Source: CAYUQT01 sp964596165
GTDB lineage: Bacteria; Planctomycetota; Phycisphaerae; UBA1845; JAFGLZ01
Reading direction: 5' to 3'
Assembly (NCBI GenBank): GCA_964596165.1
Contig: CAZQTW010000013.1
Coordinates: forward strand, 48,002 to 112,001
DNA: 64,000 nucleotides
This document shows, piece after piece, positions 33,194 through 42,821 of the stretch; position 1 is the first letter of the stretch, and each line of letters begins with the position of its first letter. A program made the position numbers and the translations under genes. The notes beneath the pieces are model-generated. The model searched no databases and was not told where the DNA came from. It saw only the letters and a program-made list of their open reading frames with translations.

Positions 33194-36064
33194 ATGAACC
33201 TTCGGACGATGCAAAGACGGCTTCAGTTGCTCTTGGTGGCTCTCTTGCCCCTGTTGGGCTGTAGCCAGCCCCAACCAGGGTCGACAACCCGGCCAAGCAC
33301 AAGACCGGGGGCATTCGGTACGGCCTTTTCCGGAATGGGATTCGCGCATTCCGCCAAGGGAGATAGACCTCCTCCTGACGACCGTTACTGGAGACCGGGG
33401 GCCGGTCGGATGGACCAGAGTCTTGCGCGACGTCACGGGATTGCACCGGCAACTGTTCGACAGACGGGACTGGGATCTACTCTCCTCTGGGAGTCATTCG
33501 ACTCGGCCGAAGGCAGCGCGGTTTCCGGTTGGGACGTGGTCGGCCAACCGATCATCACCGTCAAGAAGGACTCGATTCAGGGCAAGTATCTGCTGATGTC
33601 CGGCCCTCAGCAGGCGGGGCGGCATGGGCTGGTCCGGCGCCTTTCCGCAATTGAGATGGCCGGTCGCACGCTCAGGATACAGCTCAAGCTTCTTCAGACA
33701 GGGCCCGGCAAATTGACGTCCTCCAGCGTTCCTCGCGTCCAGTTCGAGTGGCAGCGGCCGGGCCCGCAGACAGTCACGGCATTGAAGGTGCCGACCTTCC
33801 CATCCCCGGGATGGGAGACCTGCGAGGGGCAGGTGGCCGTTCCAACGGGTATCCAAGACGCGAAGCTTATGGTACTGCAAGACGCTGGAAGCCCGGCCGT
33901 AGGCATAGATGACCTCCTGGTGGAGCATCTGGATCCCCTGACCGAGGCTCGGGTAGCCGGGACAGGTGGGGCTCGTGCGAATCTGATCGACGGCGGCGAT
34001 TTTGAGGTCGGTCAGCGGAATTTCAGCGTTTCCGGGGACCGTCGTGTCATCGGTCGCACTCAGTTGCGTGCCATCCCCATCGCCTGGAGCATCGACGAGT
34101 CGGTAGCCGCCGTGGGCACGCGATCCCTTCGAATTCCACTTGACCAGGATGAGTTTCGCGTCGCCTTTGGCTGGGTCCGAGTGCAACCGTCGAAAGACTA
34201 CGTCGTCTCGTTGTACGCCCGTTCCAACACGCGCGTGACGCTCCGTCTCGGCGTGGTTGAATACCCCGGGATATTTCGATTTGACTACTTCCCGGTAACT
34301 GATCAATTCCGCCGCTTGGCCTTGACGATCACGACGCGATTCGATTTGCCCTGGTCGGCATTGTCCGTAGCCATCCGTCCGAGCGACCGACCCAACGACG
34401 CTTACACCAAAGACGCGAAGAACTTCCTATGGCTCGACGCGGTCAGCCTGACGCCCGGCGAGCCGAAGAGTCGATACGACGCACCCAGCTCCGTCGAGAT
34501 CGGAATCGTCGGCGGCGATTCCGACCCGACCGATCTATCGCACATGGTCCAGCAAGGCAAGTCGCTGGAGCTCATGATTCGCTTGATCAACTATCAATCC
34601 GGCGCATATGAAGGACAGGTTGCGGTGGATGTGCTCGATTCGTTTGACCGACCGGCCTTGCCTCAGCGAGATTACACCCCTCGGATCGATGCCGGCCAGG
34701 TCAAAGAACAGAAACTGACGCTCGCAGACCTGCCTCGCGGATACTACAAGGTGCTGGCCACCGCCTGGCCGGGGCGCATCGGTGAAGGCAGACCGCATTC
34801 TTCATGCGAATATGCCTTCGCGGTCGTTAACCTCTCGGACCCCGTGCCCACGGGCAATTACTTTGGCGTCACGGTAGAGAATCCACGAATGTCCCGCCGG
34901 ATTACCCAACTGGGCGCCGGCTGGATCTGGCTTCGGGCGGCACGCCCGTGGTGCGAGACGCCCGCCGGCGAACTCGACTGGACCTGGTACGGCGAGCTTC
35001 TCAAGAAGGCCCGCGACCAACACCTTGAGGTGGCGGCCGGCTTGAACTGGGACGACGGCCAGAGCCCCCTTGCGCCCGGTGATCCGTGGCGAAAGGTCTG
35101 TTACCAGTTCGCCCAGGTGAGTAAAGACAAGGTCGAGGCAATCGGCATTTTGGATCAGTCGGGCGCTCGAGACTTGCCGACCCCAACCTACCTGGAACTG
35201 ACCGGCCAGGCCTCCGCCGAGATTCGTCGAGCCGTCCAGAAGGTCGATGTTGTGGCCGTGGCTCACGGAATCCCCGGTTCCGTTCCGTTTGAGCGGTTGG
35301 AGCAAGCGATGAAGGGCGAGTTGGCGAAGTCGGTTCAGAGCATCGCAATCCGCTTCCCGCAAACGGATCTGCCTGAGGACATCGAACCCGCTCTCGAGCA
35401 GATCCGCACCTGGCGAAAGGCCTATCCCTTCAAGCAGTACCTCGATGTCGCGGTAGGCAATCGGAGTCCAACCGCGTACCTTCACATCCCCAACCTCTAC
35501 GGCTACGACACAGACACCGCCGGTCAAGGTCCGGACGTATCCGACCCCGTACTCCACGCCACGCGGCTGATCCGCGCCTTCGCCATCCGACAGTTTGCTA
35601 TGATCGACCGAGCCGCTTGGTGGGTTGAGTCGCATCGTCCGCCGGACATCTTACGCCCAACCGTCGACCCACAATGCCACGAGTATGACAACGCCCCGCG
35701 TCCGAGTCTTGTTGCCTTCGATTTCATGACGGAAATACTCAACACCGCCTTGCTTACCGAATGGGTGGATTTGCCGCAACAGATCCGGGCCCTGTGCTTT
35801 GACCTGCCGGAGGGCCACATGGTAGTCCTCATCTGGCGACCCTCGGGATGGTCGCTCTATCCCATCGTTCTGAAGGATGTGGCCGGCAGGGTGTCGGTAT
35901 GTGACGTGTTCGGTCGCCAGGAGACTCACCCCTCACGGGGCGGCGACCTGCTCGTCATGGTCAACGAAGCAGTCCGATATCTCCTTGTGCCGGCTTCCGC
36001 CAAGTCACAGGTCTTGGAGTGTCTGAGGAAACCGGTGCCGGCCGCCGTCGCCGTAGCGGAGTAG
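33194..36064 (+). CDS. Large lipoprotein with beta-sandwich and TIM-barrel-like regions, unknown function
   Basis: A 956-residue lipoprotein with a textbook lipobox (LLPLLGC, Cys23). A Pro/Thr-rich linker follows, then two jelly-roll/CBM-like regions (about residues 100-255 and 265-420), with GGDFEVGQRNF marking the start of the second. An Ig-like domain (about 430-545) precedes a C-terminal TIM-barrel-like region (about 550-900) with GAGWIWLRAARPW, VAAGLNWDDG and IRALCFDLPEGHM, loosely like GH39/GH42-type barrels. I cannot assign catalytic residues. A lipid-anchored surface glycan-binding or glycan-cleaving role is the best guess. It is followed by the convergent prs gene 60 bases away. Confidence 0.78.
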   Translation: MNLRTMQRRLQLLLVALLPLLGCSQPQPGSTTRPSTRPGAFGTAFSGMGFAHSAKGDRPPPDDRYWRPGAGRMDQSLARRHGIAPATVRQTGLGSTLLWESFDSAEGSAVSGWDVVGQPIITVKKDSIQGKYLLMSGPQQAGRHGLVRRLSAIEMAGRTLRIQLKLLQTGPGKLTSSSVPRVQFEWQRPGPQTVTALKVPTFPSPGWETCEGQVAVPTGIQDAKLMVLQDAGSPAVGIDDLLVEHLDPLTEARVAGTGGARANLIDGGDFEVGQRNFSVSGDRRVIGRTQLRAIPIAWSIDESVAAVGTRSLRIPLDQDEFRVAFGWVRVQPSKDYVVSLYARSNTRVTLRLGVVEYPGIFRFDYFPVTDQFRRLALTITTRFDLPWSALSVAIRPSDRPNDAYTKDAKNFLWLDAVSLTPGEPKSRYDAPSSVEIGIVGGDSDPTDLSHMVQQGKSLELMIRLINYQSGAYEGQVAVDVLDSFDRPALPQRDYTPRIDAGQVKEQKLTLADLPRGYYKVLATAWPGRIGEGRPHSSCEYAFAVVNLSDPVPTGNYFGVTVENPRMSRRITQLGAGWIWLRAARPWCETPAGELDWTWYGELLKKARDQHLEVAAGLNWDDGQSPLAPGDPWRKVCYQFAQVSKDKVEAIGILDQSGARDLPTPTYLELTGQASAEIRRAVQKVDVVAVAHGIPGSVPFERLEQAMKGELAKSVQSIAIRFPQTDLPEDIEPALEQIRTWRKAYPFKQYLDVAVGNRSPTAYLHIPNLYGYDTDTAGQGPDVSDPVLHATRLIRAFAIRQFAMIDRAAWWVESHRPPDILRPTVDPQCHEYDNAPRPSLVAFDFMTEILNTALLTEWVDLPQQIRALCFDLPEGHMVVLIWRPSGWSLYPIVLKDVAGRVSVCDVFGRQETHPSRGGDLLVMVNEAVRYLLVPASAKSQVLECLRKPVPAAVAVAE

Positions 36065-36124
36065 TCGTCGACTCGGACACCACTCGATCGGACCACGACC
36101 GGCTGTCCGGTTGTAGTCCCGCGC

Positions 36125-37072
36125 CTAGAACAACTCGCTCACGCTCGTGCGGTGGTGAATGTTGTGGATGGCGCGGGCGAACAACGGCGCTACCGAGACG
36201 ACCTCGACATTCGGAGGCAGCGGGTCGCTGCGGCCCTCCAACGTGTCGGTGATGATCAGCTTCTTGATGGAGCTGTTCTGAATCCTGGCACCCGCCCCTC
36301 CCGGCAGCACGCCATGTGAAACCGCCGCGAAGACCTCCGTGGCCCCGTTTTCTAGAAGCTTGGCGGCCGTCCCAATAAGGGTACCGCCGCTTGTGGCGAA
36401 GTCATCGACGATCAGGCATGTCTTCCCCTTGACATCGCCGATGATCCGCAACACCTGGGCTTGCTCATTGTGGGCCGTTCGCGTCTTCTCGCTCACCACG
36501 TACTCGATACCGAGTGCTCGCGCGCATCGCCGGGCCTGTTCGCCGAACCCCACGTCGGGGGCAACGATGACCCAGTTCTTATCGACACGGCTGCGGAAAT
36601 AGTCCGCGAACACCGGGAGGGCATACAGGTGATCGACCATGATGCGGAAAAAACCTTGGATCTGCGGCGCGTGAAGATCCATGGTAAGCACGCGATCCGC
36701 CCCCGCCGCCTCCAGGCAATCCGCACATACGCGTGCACGGATCGACACGCGGGGTTCATCCTTCTTGTCGCCCTTCGCATAGCTGAAAAACGGTATCACG
36801 GCCGTTACATGAGCTGCTGAAGCTCGCCGCAATGCATCAACATAGAACAGCAGTTCCATGAACCGATCGTTCACCGGGGCGCTGAGGGTTTGGACGATGT
36901 ACGTATCCCGGCCTCGCACATTTTCCAGGACGCGAACGAATGTATTGCCCTCGCTGAATTGCCGGCTCTCACACCGACCGGTCTCAATCCCCAGGCACTT
37001 GCAGATCGCCGCGGTAAACTCCGGACTCGCCGAGCCTGAGAACACTCGGAGATTGTCGTGGTCTTTTTCCAT
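36125..37072 (-). CDS. prs: Ribose-phosphate pyrophosphokinase (PRPP synthetase)
   Basis: A 315-residue PRPP synthetase, making PRPP from ribose 5-phosphate and ATP for nucleotide, His and Trp synthesis. Family signatures are present: FSGSASPE (11-18), ENVRGRDTYIVQ (50-61), DLHAPQIQGFF (132-142) and the PRPP loop IVDDFATSGGT (221-231). The last reads VDDxxxSGGT rather than the usual DTGGT, and the flexible loop DKKDEPRVS is atypical, so this is a divergent clade of the enzyme. ATG at 37072 is preferred over GTG at 37078 because GAGG is then nine bases upstream. Its promoter has a perfect -35. Confidence 0.93.
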   Translation of the reverse strand: MEKDHDNLRVFSGSASPEFTAAICKCLGIETGRCESRQFSEGNTFVRVLENVRGRDTYIVQTLSAPVNDRFMELLFYVDALRRASAAHVTAVIPFFSYAKGDKKDEPRVSIRARVCADCLEAAGADRVLTMDLHAPQIQGFFRIMVDHLYALPVFADYFRSRVDKNWVIVAPDVGFGEQARRCARALGIEYVVSEKTRTAHNEQAQVLRIIGDVKGKTCLIVDDFATSGGTLIGTAAKLLENGATEVFAAVSHGVLPGGAGARIQNSSIKKLIITDTLEGRSDPLPPNVEVVSVAPLFARAIHNIHHRTSVSELF

Positions 37073-37122
37073 TCGCACGAACCTCGATCAGGACAGACGT
37101 TGGAGCCAAAAAACGGCGTCCA

Positions 37123-37150
37123 ATCTTAGAAGCCACCACCGCCTTGTCAA
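37123..37150 (-). promoter_or_regulatory. Promoter for prs
   Basis: On the minus strand a perfect TTGACA (37145-37150), 16-base spacer, then TAAGAT (37123-37128). The start point near 37116 gives a leader of about 44 bases. Confidence 0.6.
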
Positions 37151-37323
37151 CGCTCAAATCGCCTTTATATACCCCATTCCCACTCCGGATTAGCGCCTCA
37201 TTCATAGGGTGCGATAACTAGCTTAAGCGACAGCCTCGCACAGCCGAAGATACCGCAGGGCTGAGCTTTCCAAGTGCCTTGCGGCCGGGTGTTGTGCTGA
37301 CCCCATATCCCAGGGGACGACCT

Positions 37324-38739
37324 GTGTCTGAAACACGGACAGCGATCATCGGCGCCGGATACTCCGGCCTGTCCGCCGGCTATGAACTTGCGAGACAGGG
37401 AATTCCCTGCACGCTCTTTGAATCGGCGGCGATGGCCGGCGGCCTGGCGAGCTGCTTTCGGCTCGGCAATTCCTGGATCGAGAGGTTCTACCATCATTGG
37501 TTCAACCACGACTGCGACGTACTAAATCTCATAGACGATCTGGGACTGCGGCGTCACTTGATACGCCGGGAAACCACCACGAGCAGCTTCTACGCCAACA
37601 AGATATACCGGTTGAGCTCGCCGGCCGATGTGCTTCGGTTCAAACCGCTCTCGCTTCCGGATCGCATCCGGCTCGGACGGATGGCGCTTCGCGCCAAGGG
37701 CATCAACGATCATCGCCCGCTCGAGGGCCAGACGGCACATGAGTGGATCACCCAACACTCCAGTGCCGCCGTATACGACACGGTTTGGCGGCCGCTCTTC
37801 GAGGGCAAGTTCGGACACTATGCCGACCGCGTCAGTGCAGTCTGGTTCTGGAGCAAACTTCGAACACGGGGCCAATCCAGGTCTCGGCGCCGGCATGAAG
37901 AACTACTCTATCTCGACGGCGGTCTTCAACGCCTGACTCGCGCCATGTCGGCGGCCATAGCCCAGGGCGGCGGCGATATTCGCCTTCGGAGCCCCGTGCG
38001 AAAGATTCGAAGGGTCAACGGCGCTTGGGAAGTGGACACCCATAAAGGCAGTGAGACGTTCGATCGCGTGCTCCTGACGACACCGGTTCCCGTCACACTC
38101 GATCTGCTCGACGATCTGCCCGAGAGCTACCGCCGGCGGGCGCGGGCAATTCCCTACCTCGGCGTCACCGCGTTGGTGCTGGTCCTGAATCGCCCGCTCT
38201 CCGACGCGTACTGGATCAATGTCAACGATCAGAGCTACCCCTTTGTCGGCATAATCGAACACACGAATTTCCAGTCGCCCGAAGCTTACGACGGACGCCA
38301 TATCGTATACCTGACCAAATACAGGGACGAAACTCACGAGACATGCGGCATGGGAACCACGCAGATCTTCGACCGCTGGAAAGTCCATCTTCAACGCATG
38401 TTCCCGTCATTCGAGGAGAGTTGGGTGGAGCTGGCGTTGAGTTGGCAGAGCCCGCATGCTCAGCCCGTCGTACTCGCGGGAAACGAATCCCACATCCTGC
38501 CGCCCGAGACGCCGCTGCCTGGGATTTGGACCTGTTCCATGGCCCAGGTCTATCCTGAGGACCGCGGCACCAACTACGCCGTCAAGATGGGCCAAAACAC
38601 CGCCCAGCGAATGGTCGCTGCCACCGCCGTCAAGACCGCCCCTCGGAGAATCGTCCGAGTGAGGTGGCCGTCCCCGGTGAAAGGCAACACGGGCGAGATC
38701 GAACCGGCTGCCGCCCTTCAGGGACTTGCTCCGGCCTAG
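37324..38739 (+). CDS. FAD-dependent amine oxidase / protoporphyrinogen oxidase-like protein
   Basis: A 471-residue flavoprotein of the amine oxidase/phytoene desaturase superfamily. The N-terminal dinucleotide-binding motif IIGAGYSGLSAGYELARQG (7-25) and the following FESAAMAGGLA strand are intact, as is the C-terminal FAD-contact region GIWTCSMAQVYPEDRGTNYAVKMG. The middle resembles UDP-galactopyranose mutase and protoporphyrinogen oxidase-like proteins found in polysaccharide loci (WRPLFEGKFG, YLDGGLQRL). GTG at 37324 has AGGGGAC eight bases upstream. A nucleotide-sugar or lipid-linked sugar oxidoreductase is a reasonable guess; the reaction is unknown. Confidence 0.85.
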   Translation: MSETRTAIIGAGYSGLSAGYELARQGIPCTLFESAAMAGGLASCFRLGNSWIERFYHHWFNHDCDVLNLIDDLGLRRHLIRRETTTSSFYANKIYRLSSPADVLRFKPLSLPDRIRLGRMALRAKGINDHRPLEGQTAHEWITQHSSAAVYDTVWRPLFEGKFGHYADRVSAVWFWSKLRTRGQSRSRRRHEELLYLDGGLQRLTRAMSAAIAQGGGDIRLRSPVRKIRRVNGAWEVDTHKGSETFDRVLLTTPVPVTLDLLDDLPESYRRRARAIPYLGVTALVLVLNRPLSDAYWINVNDQSYPFVGIIEHTNFQSPEAYDGRHIVYLTKYRDETHETCGMGTTQIFDRWKVHLQRMFPSFEESWVELALSWQSPHAQPVVLAGNESHILPPETPLPGIWTCSMAQVYPEDRGTNYAVKMGQNTAQRMVAATAVKTAPRRIVRVRWPSPVKGNTGEIEPAAALQGLAPA

Positions 38740-38816
38740 CCTATCGACCATCGCTCGGTCTCCCTTTGCGCGCGTCGCTTTGCACCATGGTTCCGTCGTG
38801 GTACGCTACACGCACC

Positions 38817-39944
38817 ATGCTTGCCAGCCGGCCCATTGCTGTCGGCATCCTCGCCGTGCTGTCCGGCGCATCGCCGAGCCGCTCAACCGCGCCGGATTCG
38901 CCCGAGAAGACGCTCCAATCCAAAGGCCTTCGCGAGCGAGGTTCGCGTCTCTATGTCCTTCCGGCCGAGCGCGATTTCGACAAGAAACTCGCGTCCCTTC
39001 AGAAGCGAAACACGATGAAGCGAGTTGCGGCTTCGACACGGGAGCTCCGTGAGACGGAGGCCAGGCGAGACGAAATCGAACTGGGGGAGGTGCCAACCCT
39101 TATCGAGCAGCGCCGTATCGCCAAGGCAGAGATGGAGCGTGCCGAATCCGAACGAGGAATCAGTAATGACTACAACCGCCTCGTATTGAGATACAACGAG
39201 CTGACCGACCGCATGCGAGAGCTTGACGCGGAGTACCGCGACTTGCTGAAGAACTCGGAAACGCTCGCCGAAGCGATCGGCAAGGACCGTGAGCAGTACC
39301 TGCAGGAGCTTCTAGACCTGCGGCATCTTGCCGACGAGACAATGAAGGAGTACGCCGCTCTCGCCGACGATCCGGATGTAAGATCGGCGTTGGCTTCCTT
39401 AAACCGGTCCCGCAAGACGGAGGGCACGATCGCGATCGGGCCGTCCAACGCGTTCCAACAGTCCCTAAGGGCCCTTGAGAAGCTCGAGAAGGCGGTGTCA
39501 TCGGAGAGCATTGAGCTCCGAAGCCAGCACGGCGTGCTTTGGGTCGACACCGTGATCAACGACAAGCACCGCAAGTCCCTTGTGCTCGACACAGGGGCTA
39601 CGTTCGTCAGTCTTCCCGCCCCAATGGCCGACGGCATGGGGCTAAAGACCACGGCAACCGACCGGTCCGTTCAAATCAAGCTTGCCGACGGCAGGATCAT
39701 GCAAGCAAAGCTCTCGCGGATCACGTCGCTTCGTATCGGCAAGGTCTCCGCCGAAAACGTCCTCTGTGCGATTCTCCCCGACGATCTGCAGAACGCCGTC
39801 CCTCTGTTGGGACAGACCTTCCTTCGGAATTTCAGCTACAAGATCGACACGTCAACCCGGAAGCTGTCGATCTGGAAGCTCGAGATCCCCATGGATGAGC
39901 CCTCGGACTCCAAAAAGCCCAAGCCTCGTGGCCCCCGCAAGTGA
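38817..39944 (+). CDS. Exported coiled-coil retropepsin-like aspartic protease
   Basis: A 375-residue protein with an N-terminal signal (MLASRPIAVGILAVLSGASP), a long charged coiled coil (about residues 45-190, rich in RELRETEARRDEIE-type heptads), and a C-terminal clan AA aspartic protease domain (about 235-355). The active-site motif LVLDTGATFVSLP contains Asp near residue 258, and the domain ends LGQTFLRNFSYKID, typical of retropepsin-like bacterial proteases. Such proteases act as dimers, and the coiled coil could drive dimerisation. The start is uncertain: ATG 38817 is preferred, ATG 38787 is in frame. A TACGCT element ends nine bases before 38817, suggesting a leaderless transcript. The substrate is unknown. 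Confidence 0.82.
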   Translation: MLASRPIAVGILAVLSGASPSRSTAPDSPEKTLQSKGLRERGSRLYVLPAERDFDKKLASLQKRNTMKRVAASTRELRETEARRDEIELGEVPTLIEQRRIAKAEMERAESERGISNDYNRLVLRYNELTDRMRELDAEYRDLLKNSETLAEAIGKDREQYLQELLDLRHLADETMKEYAALADDPDVRSALASLNRSRKTEGTIAIGPSNAFQQSLRALEKLEKAVSSESIELRSQHGVLWVDTVINDKHRKSLVLDTGATFVSLPAPMADGMGLKTTATDRSVQIKLADGRIMQAKLSRITSLRIGKVSAENVLCAILPDDLQNAVPLLGQTFLRNFSYKIDTSTRKLSIWKLEIPMDEPSDSKKPKPRGPRK

Positions 39945-39960
39945 CACCCTGTCCTGACGA

Positions 39961-42474
39961 CTAGCCGACATCGGGTTCAGGAACAGGCACCGCATCGACC
40001 TTCCAGATCCGTTGCGCGTACTCTTTCACGGCACGGTCGCTCGAGAAGAAGCCGACGCGCGACATGTTCAGGATCGATGCCCGTGTCCAAGCCGAGGGAT
40101 TCCGCCACAAAGCCTCAACACGTCGCTGAGCTTCGGCATACGATTCGATATCCGACAGGATCATGTAGTAATCGCCGTCGCGCGTGAGCCAGTCCTTCAC
40201 CTGCTGATAGAGATGCGGTTCCCGTGGATTGAACTCACCGTTCGCGATCGCATCCAGCGCACGCTGCACGGACGGGTTTGATCGGTAGATCTGCCAGGGA
40301 TCAAACCGGAAGCGTCGTTCAGCCACCTGTTCGGCCGTAAGGCCAAAGAGGAAGAAGTTTTCCTCGCCCACTGCCTTACGGATCTCGATATTTGCGCCGT
40401 CTAACGTGCCGATGGTCAGGGCCCCGTTCAACGCGAACTTCATGTTGCCGGTACCCGAGGCCTCCATTCCCGCGGTCGAAATCTGCTCCGAAAGGTCCGC
40501 GGCCGGGACCATATGTTCGGCCAGCGATACCCGGTAGTTGGAGACAAACACCACACGCAATTGCTTGCCGATGCGAGGATCGGAATTGATCGTTCGGGCC
40601 ACGTCGTGGATCAGCTTGATGATGACCTTGGCACGGTAATAGGAGGGAGCAGCCTTGCCGGCGATGAGGACGACACGCGGAACGCGAGAGCCGGGACGGT
40701 CCAGTAGCTCGTGGTACAGCATCACCACATGGAGGAGGTTCAACAACTGCCGCTTGTACTCGTGGATCCGCTTCACCTGGACATCAAACAGGGAGTCAAT
40801 CGGCAACCTGAGCCCTATTCGCCGATGAATCCTGTCCGACATCTGCTCCTTGTTGACTTTCCGTATCTCTCGGAATTCTCGCTGGAAGTCCGGATCGTCC
40901 GCATAATCGGCTATCGCGCGTAATCGGTCGAGGTCGCGCACCCACTCGTCGCCGATTCGTCGCGAAACGGCATCGGCCAAGTCCGGATTGCACGATCGGA
41001 GCCAGCGGCGGGGGGTAATGCCGTTTGTTACATTGGTGAATCGATCCGGCCACAGTTCCGCGAATTCGGGCACAAGGTCAGTGCGAATGAGCCGGCTATG
41101 CAACTCGGCCACACCGTTTATCGTATGACTGCCCACAATGGCGAGGTGGGCCATTCGGACCGAACGAGGCGCGTCCTCTTGAATCAGCGATAGTCGGCGT
41201 TTTCGACCGTCATCGTGTGGCCAGCGTCGCTCCACCGTGTCCAAGAACCGACGGTTTATCTCGTAAATGATTTCCAGGTGCCTGGGCAAGACATGCTCGA
41301 ACATCGCCACCGGCCATACCTCGAGCGCCTCGGGCATGAGCGTATGGTTCGTATAGCCGAAGATGGCTCGCGTCATCTCCCACGCGTGGTCCCACGGTTC
41401 TTCGCGCTCATCGACCAGAATTCGCATCATCTCGGCGATCGCCAGCGACGGATGAGTGTCGTTCAGTTGGATGGCCACCTTGTCGGGCAGCGAATCAAGG
41501 GTTTCGTGTTCTCTCTCGTAGCGACGGAATACGTCCGACAAGGTACAAGCCACAAAGAAGTACTGCTGAACGAGGCGAAGTTGCCGTCCCTGCTCCGTTT
41601 CGTCCGCGGGGTAGAGCACCTTGGAAATGGTCTCGCTTCGAACCTTGTCGTCGACCGCGTCAAGAAACCCACCCCGGTTGAAGACCGCCAGGTCCAACTC
41701 CTCCGAAGCGTAGGAAGACCACAGCCGCAGGATGTTGACCGTGTTGTTACCGTAGCCGACGATTGGAACGTCGTAGGGCACGCCGATAACGGTCTCGCAG
41801 TCTCGCCATGCGGGTCGATACCGGCCGTCTGAACCGTATCGGTGTTCGACGCGCCCGAACATTCGGACCTGTGTGGCGAACTCGGGTCTTACGAGTTCCC
41901 AGGGCGATCCGAACTTCAGCCAGTACTCGGGCTTCTCGACCTGCCAACCGTTCTCGATTCGCTGTTCGAAGATCCCGTATTCATAGCGGATGCCATAGCC
42001 GTATACCGGATACTGCAGCGTGGCGGCCGAGTCGATATAGCAGGCAGCAAGCCGACCCAGGCCTCCGTTTCCCAGCCCCGCATCGGGCTCCATTCTGCAG
42101 ATACTCTCCAGGTCGCCCCCGAGTGTCGCCACCGTCTTGCGGCATTGTTCGTAGAGCCCCAGGTTCACCAGATTCGCTCGCAACAGACGGCCCAGGAGGA
42201 ACTCGAGGGACATGTAGTACACCCGTTTCACCTTTTGTTCCGCATAGGCAGACTGTGTTGCGATCATCTTCTCGACTGCGAAATCCCGCACGGCCAGTGC
42301 CAGGGTTACGTATCGGTCATAATCCGTCGCCCCTTCCCAATGCTTACCCTGCGTGTATTTCAGATGGCGGAGAGCATGATCGATCAGGGGGCACGAGAGC
42401 GCGGCTTGCGCCAATCGCGGATGTGTCTCGGCAAAATCGCTCGCACCGGGATTCTTTGTGCCGGCTCTGCTCAT
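39961..42474 (-). CDS. glgP: Glycogen/starch phosphorylase
   Basis: An 837-residue alpha-glucan phosphorylase, releasing glucose 1-phosphate from glycogen. The pyridoxal phosphate lysine lies in EASGTGNMKFALNGALTIG (Lys about residue 680). Other conserved parts are YYMSLEFLLGRLL, EPDAGLGNGGLGRLAACY, QLNDTHPSLAIAEMMR and KRIHEYKRQLLN. Length fits bacterial enzymes. ATG at 42474 has a strong AAGGAG upstream. It is convergent with the protease gene (16 bases apart) and stands outside any glycogen operon here, with no glgA, glgB or glgC in view. Confidence 0.97.
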   Translation of the reverse strand: MSRAGTKNPGASDFAETHPRLAQAALSCPLIDHALRHLKYTQGKHWEGATDYDRYVTLALAVRDFAVEKMIATQSAYAEQKVKRVYYMSLEFLLGRLLRANLVNLGLYEQCRKTVATLGGDLESICRMEPDAGLGNGGLGRLAACYIDSAATLQYPVYGYGIRYEYGIFEQRIENGWQVEKPEYWLKFGSPWELVRPEFATQVRMFGRVEHRYGSDGRYRPAWRDCETVIGVPYDVPIVGYGNNTVNILRLWSSYASEELDLAVFNRGGFLDAVDDKVRSETISKVLYPADETEQGRQLRLVQQYFFVACTLSDVFRRYEREHETLDSLPDKVAIQLNDTHPSLAIAEMMRILVDEREEPWDHAWEMTRAIFGYTNHTLMPEALEVWPVAMFEHVLPRHLEIIYEINRRFLDTVERRWPHDDGRKRRLSLIQEDAPRSVRMAHLAIVGSHTINGVAELHSRLIRTDLVPEFAELWPDRFTNVTNGITPRRWLRSCNPDLADAVSRRIGDEWVRDLDRLRAIADYADDPDFQREFREIRKVNKEQMSDRIHRRIGLRLPIDSLFDVQVKRIHEYKRQLLNLLHVVMLYHELLDRPGSRVPRVVLIAGKAAPSYYRAKVIIKLIHDVARTINSDPRIGKQLRVVFVSNYRVSLAEHMVPAADLSEQISTAGMEASGTGNMKFALNGALTIGTLDGANIEIRKAVGEENFFLFGLTAEQVAERRFRFDPWQIYRSNPSVQRALDAIANGEFNPREPHLYQQVKDWLTRDGDYYMILSDIESYAEAQRRVEALWRNPSAWTRASILNMSRVGFFSSDRAVKEYAQRIWKVDAVPVPEPDVG

Positions 42475-42821
42475 TTTTCAGACTCCTTTCACGTTCATGC
42501 CCCTCCGGGAAGATAGGCCACTCCGGCTCGCTGCCAGGTGTCGCGACGACCCTTACCGATACCGTAGTCGACCACGGACGCCTTGGCCATCACAGACGCG
42601 CCATCGCACGTCCGACACGGCGGTTGTATACATCCTGGGGACTCGCAGAGGCCATGTCAATGCGGTGCCACGTTTCTCCGAAGGCATTCGGTTTGGAAGA
42701 CATTCCACATCGCAGGGCTCGAGATGGCTCGGCATTTCAGCGGACCGCATGTCGGCCACCCCGACGCGTTGCCGTGCCATCTGACCAAGGTCCCCCCCGC
42801 CGACTTGTACCCGTAAATCCC

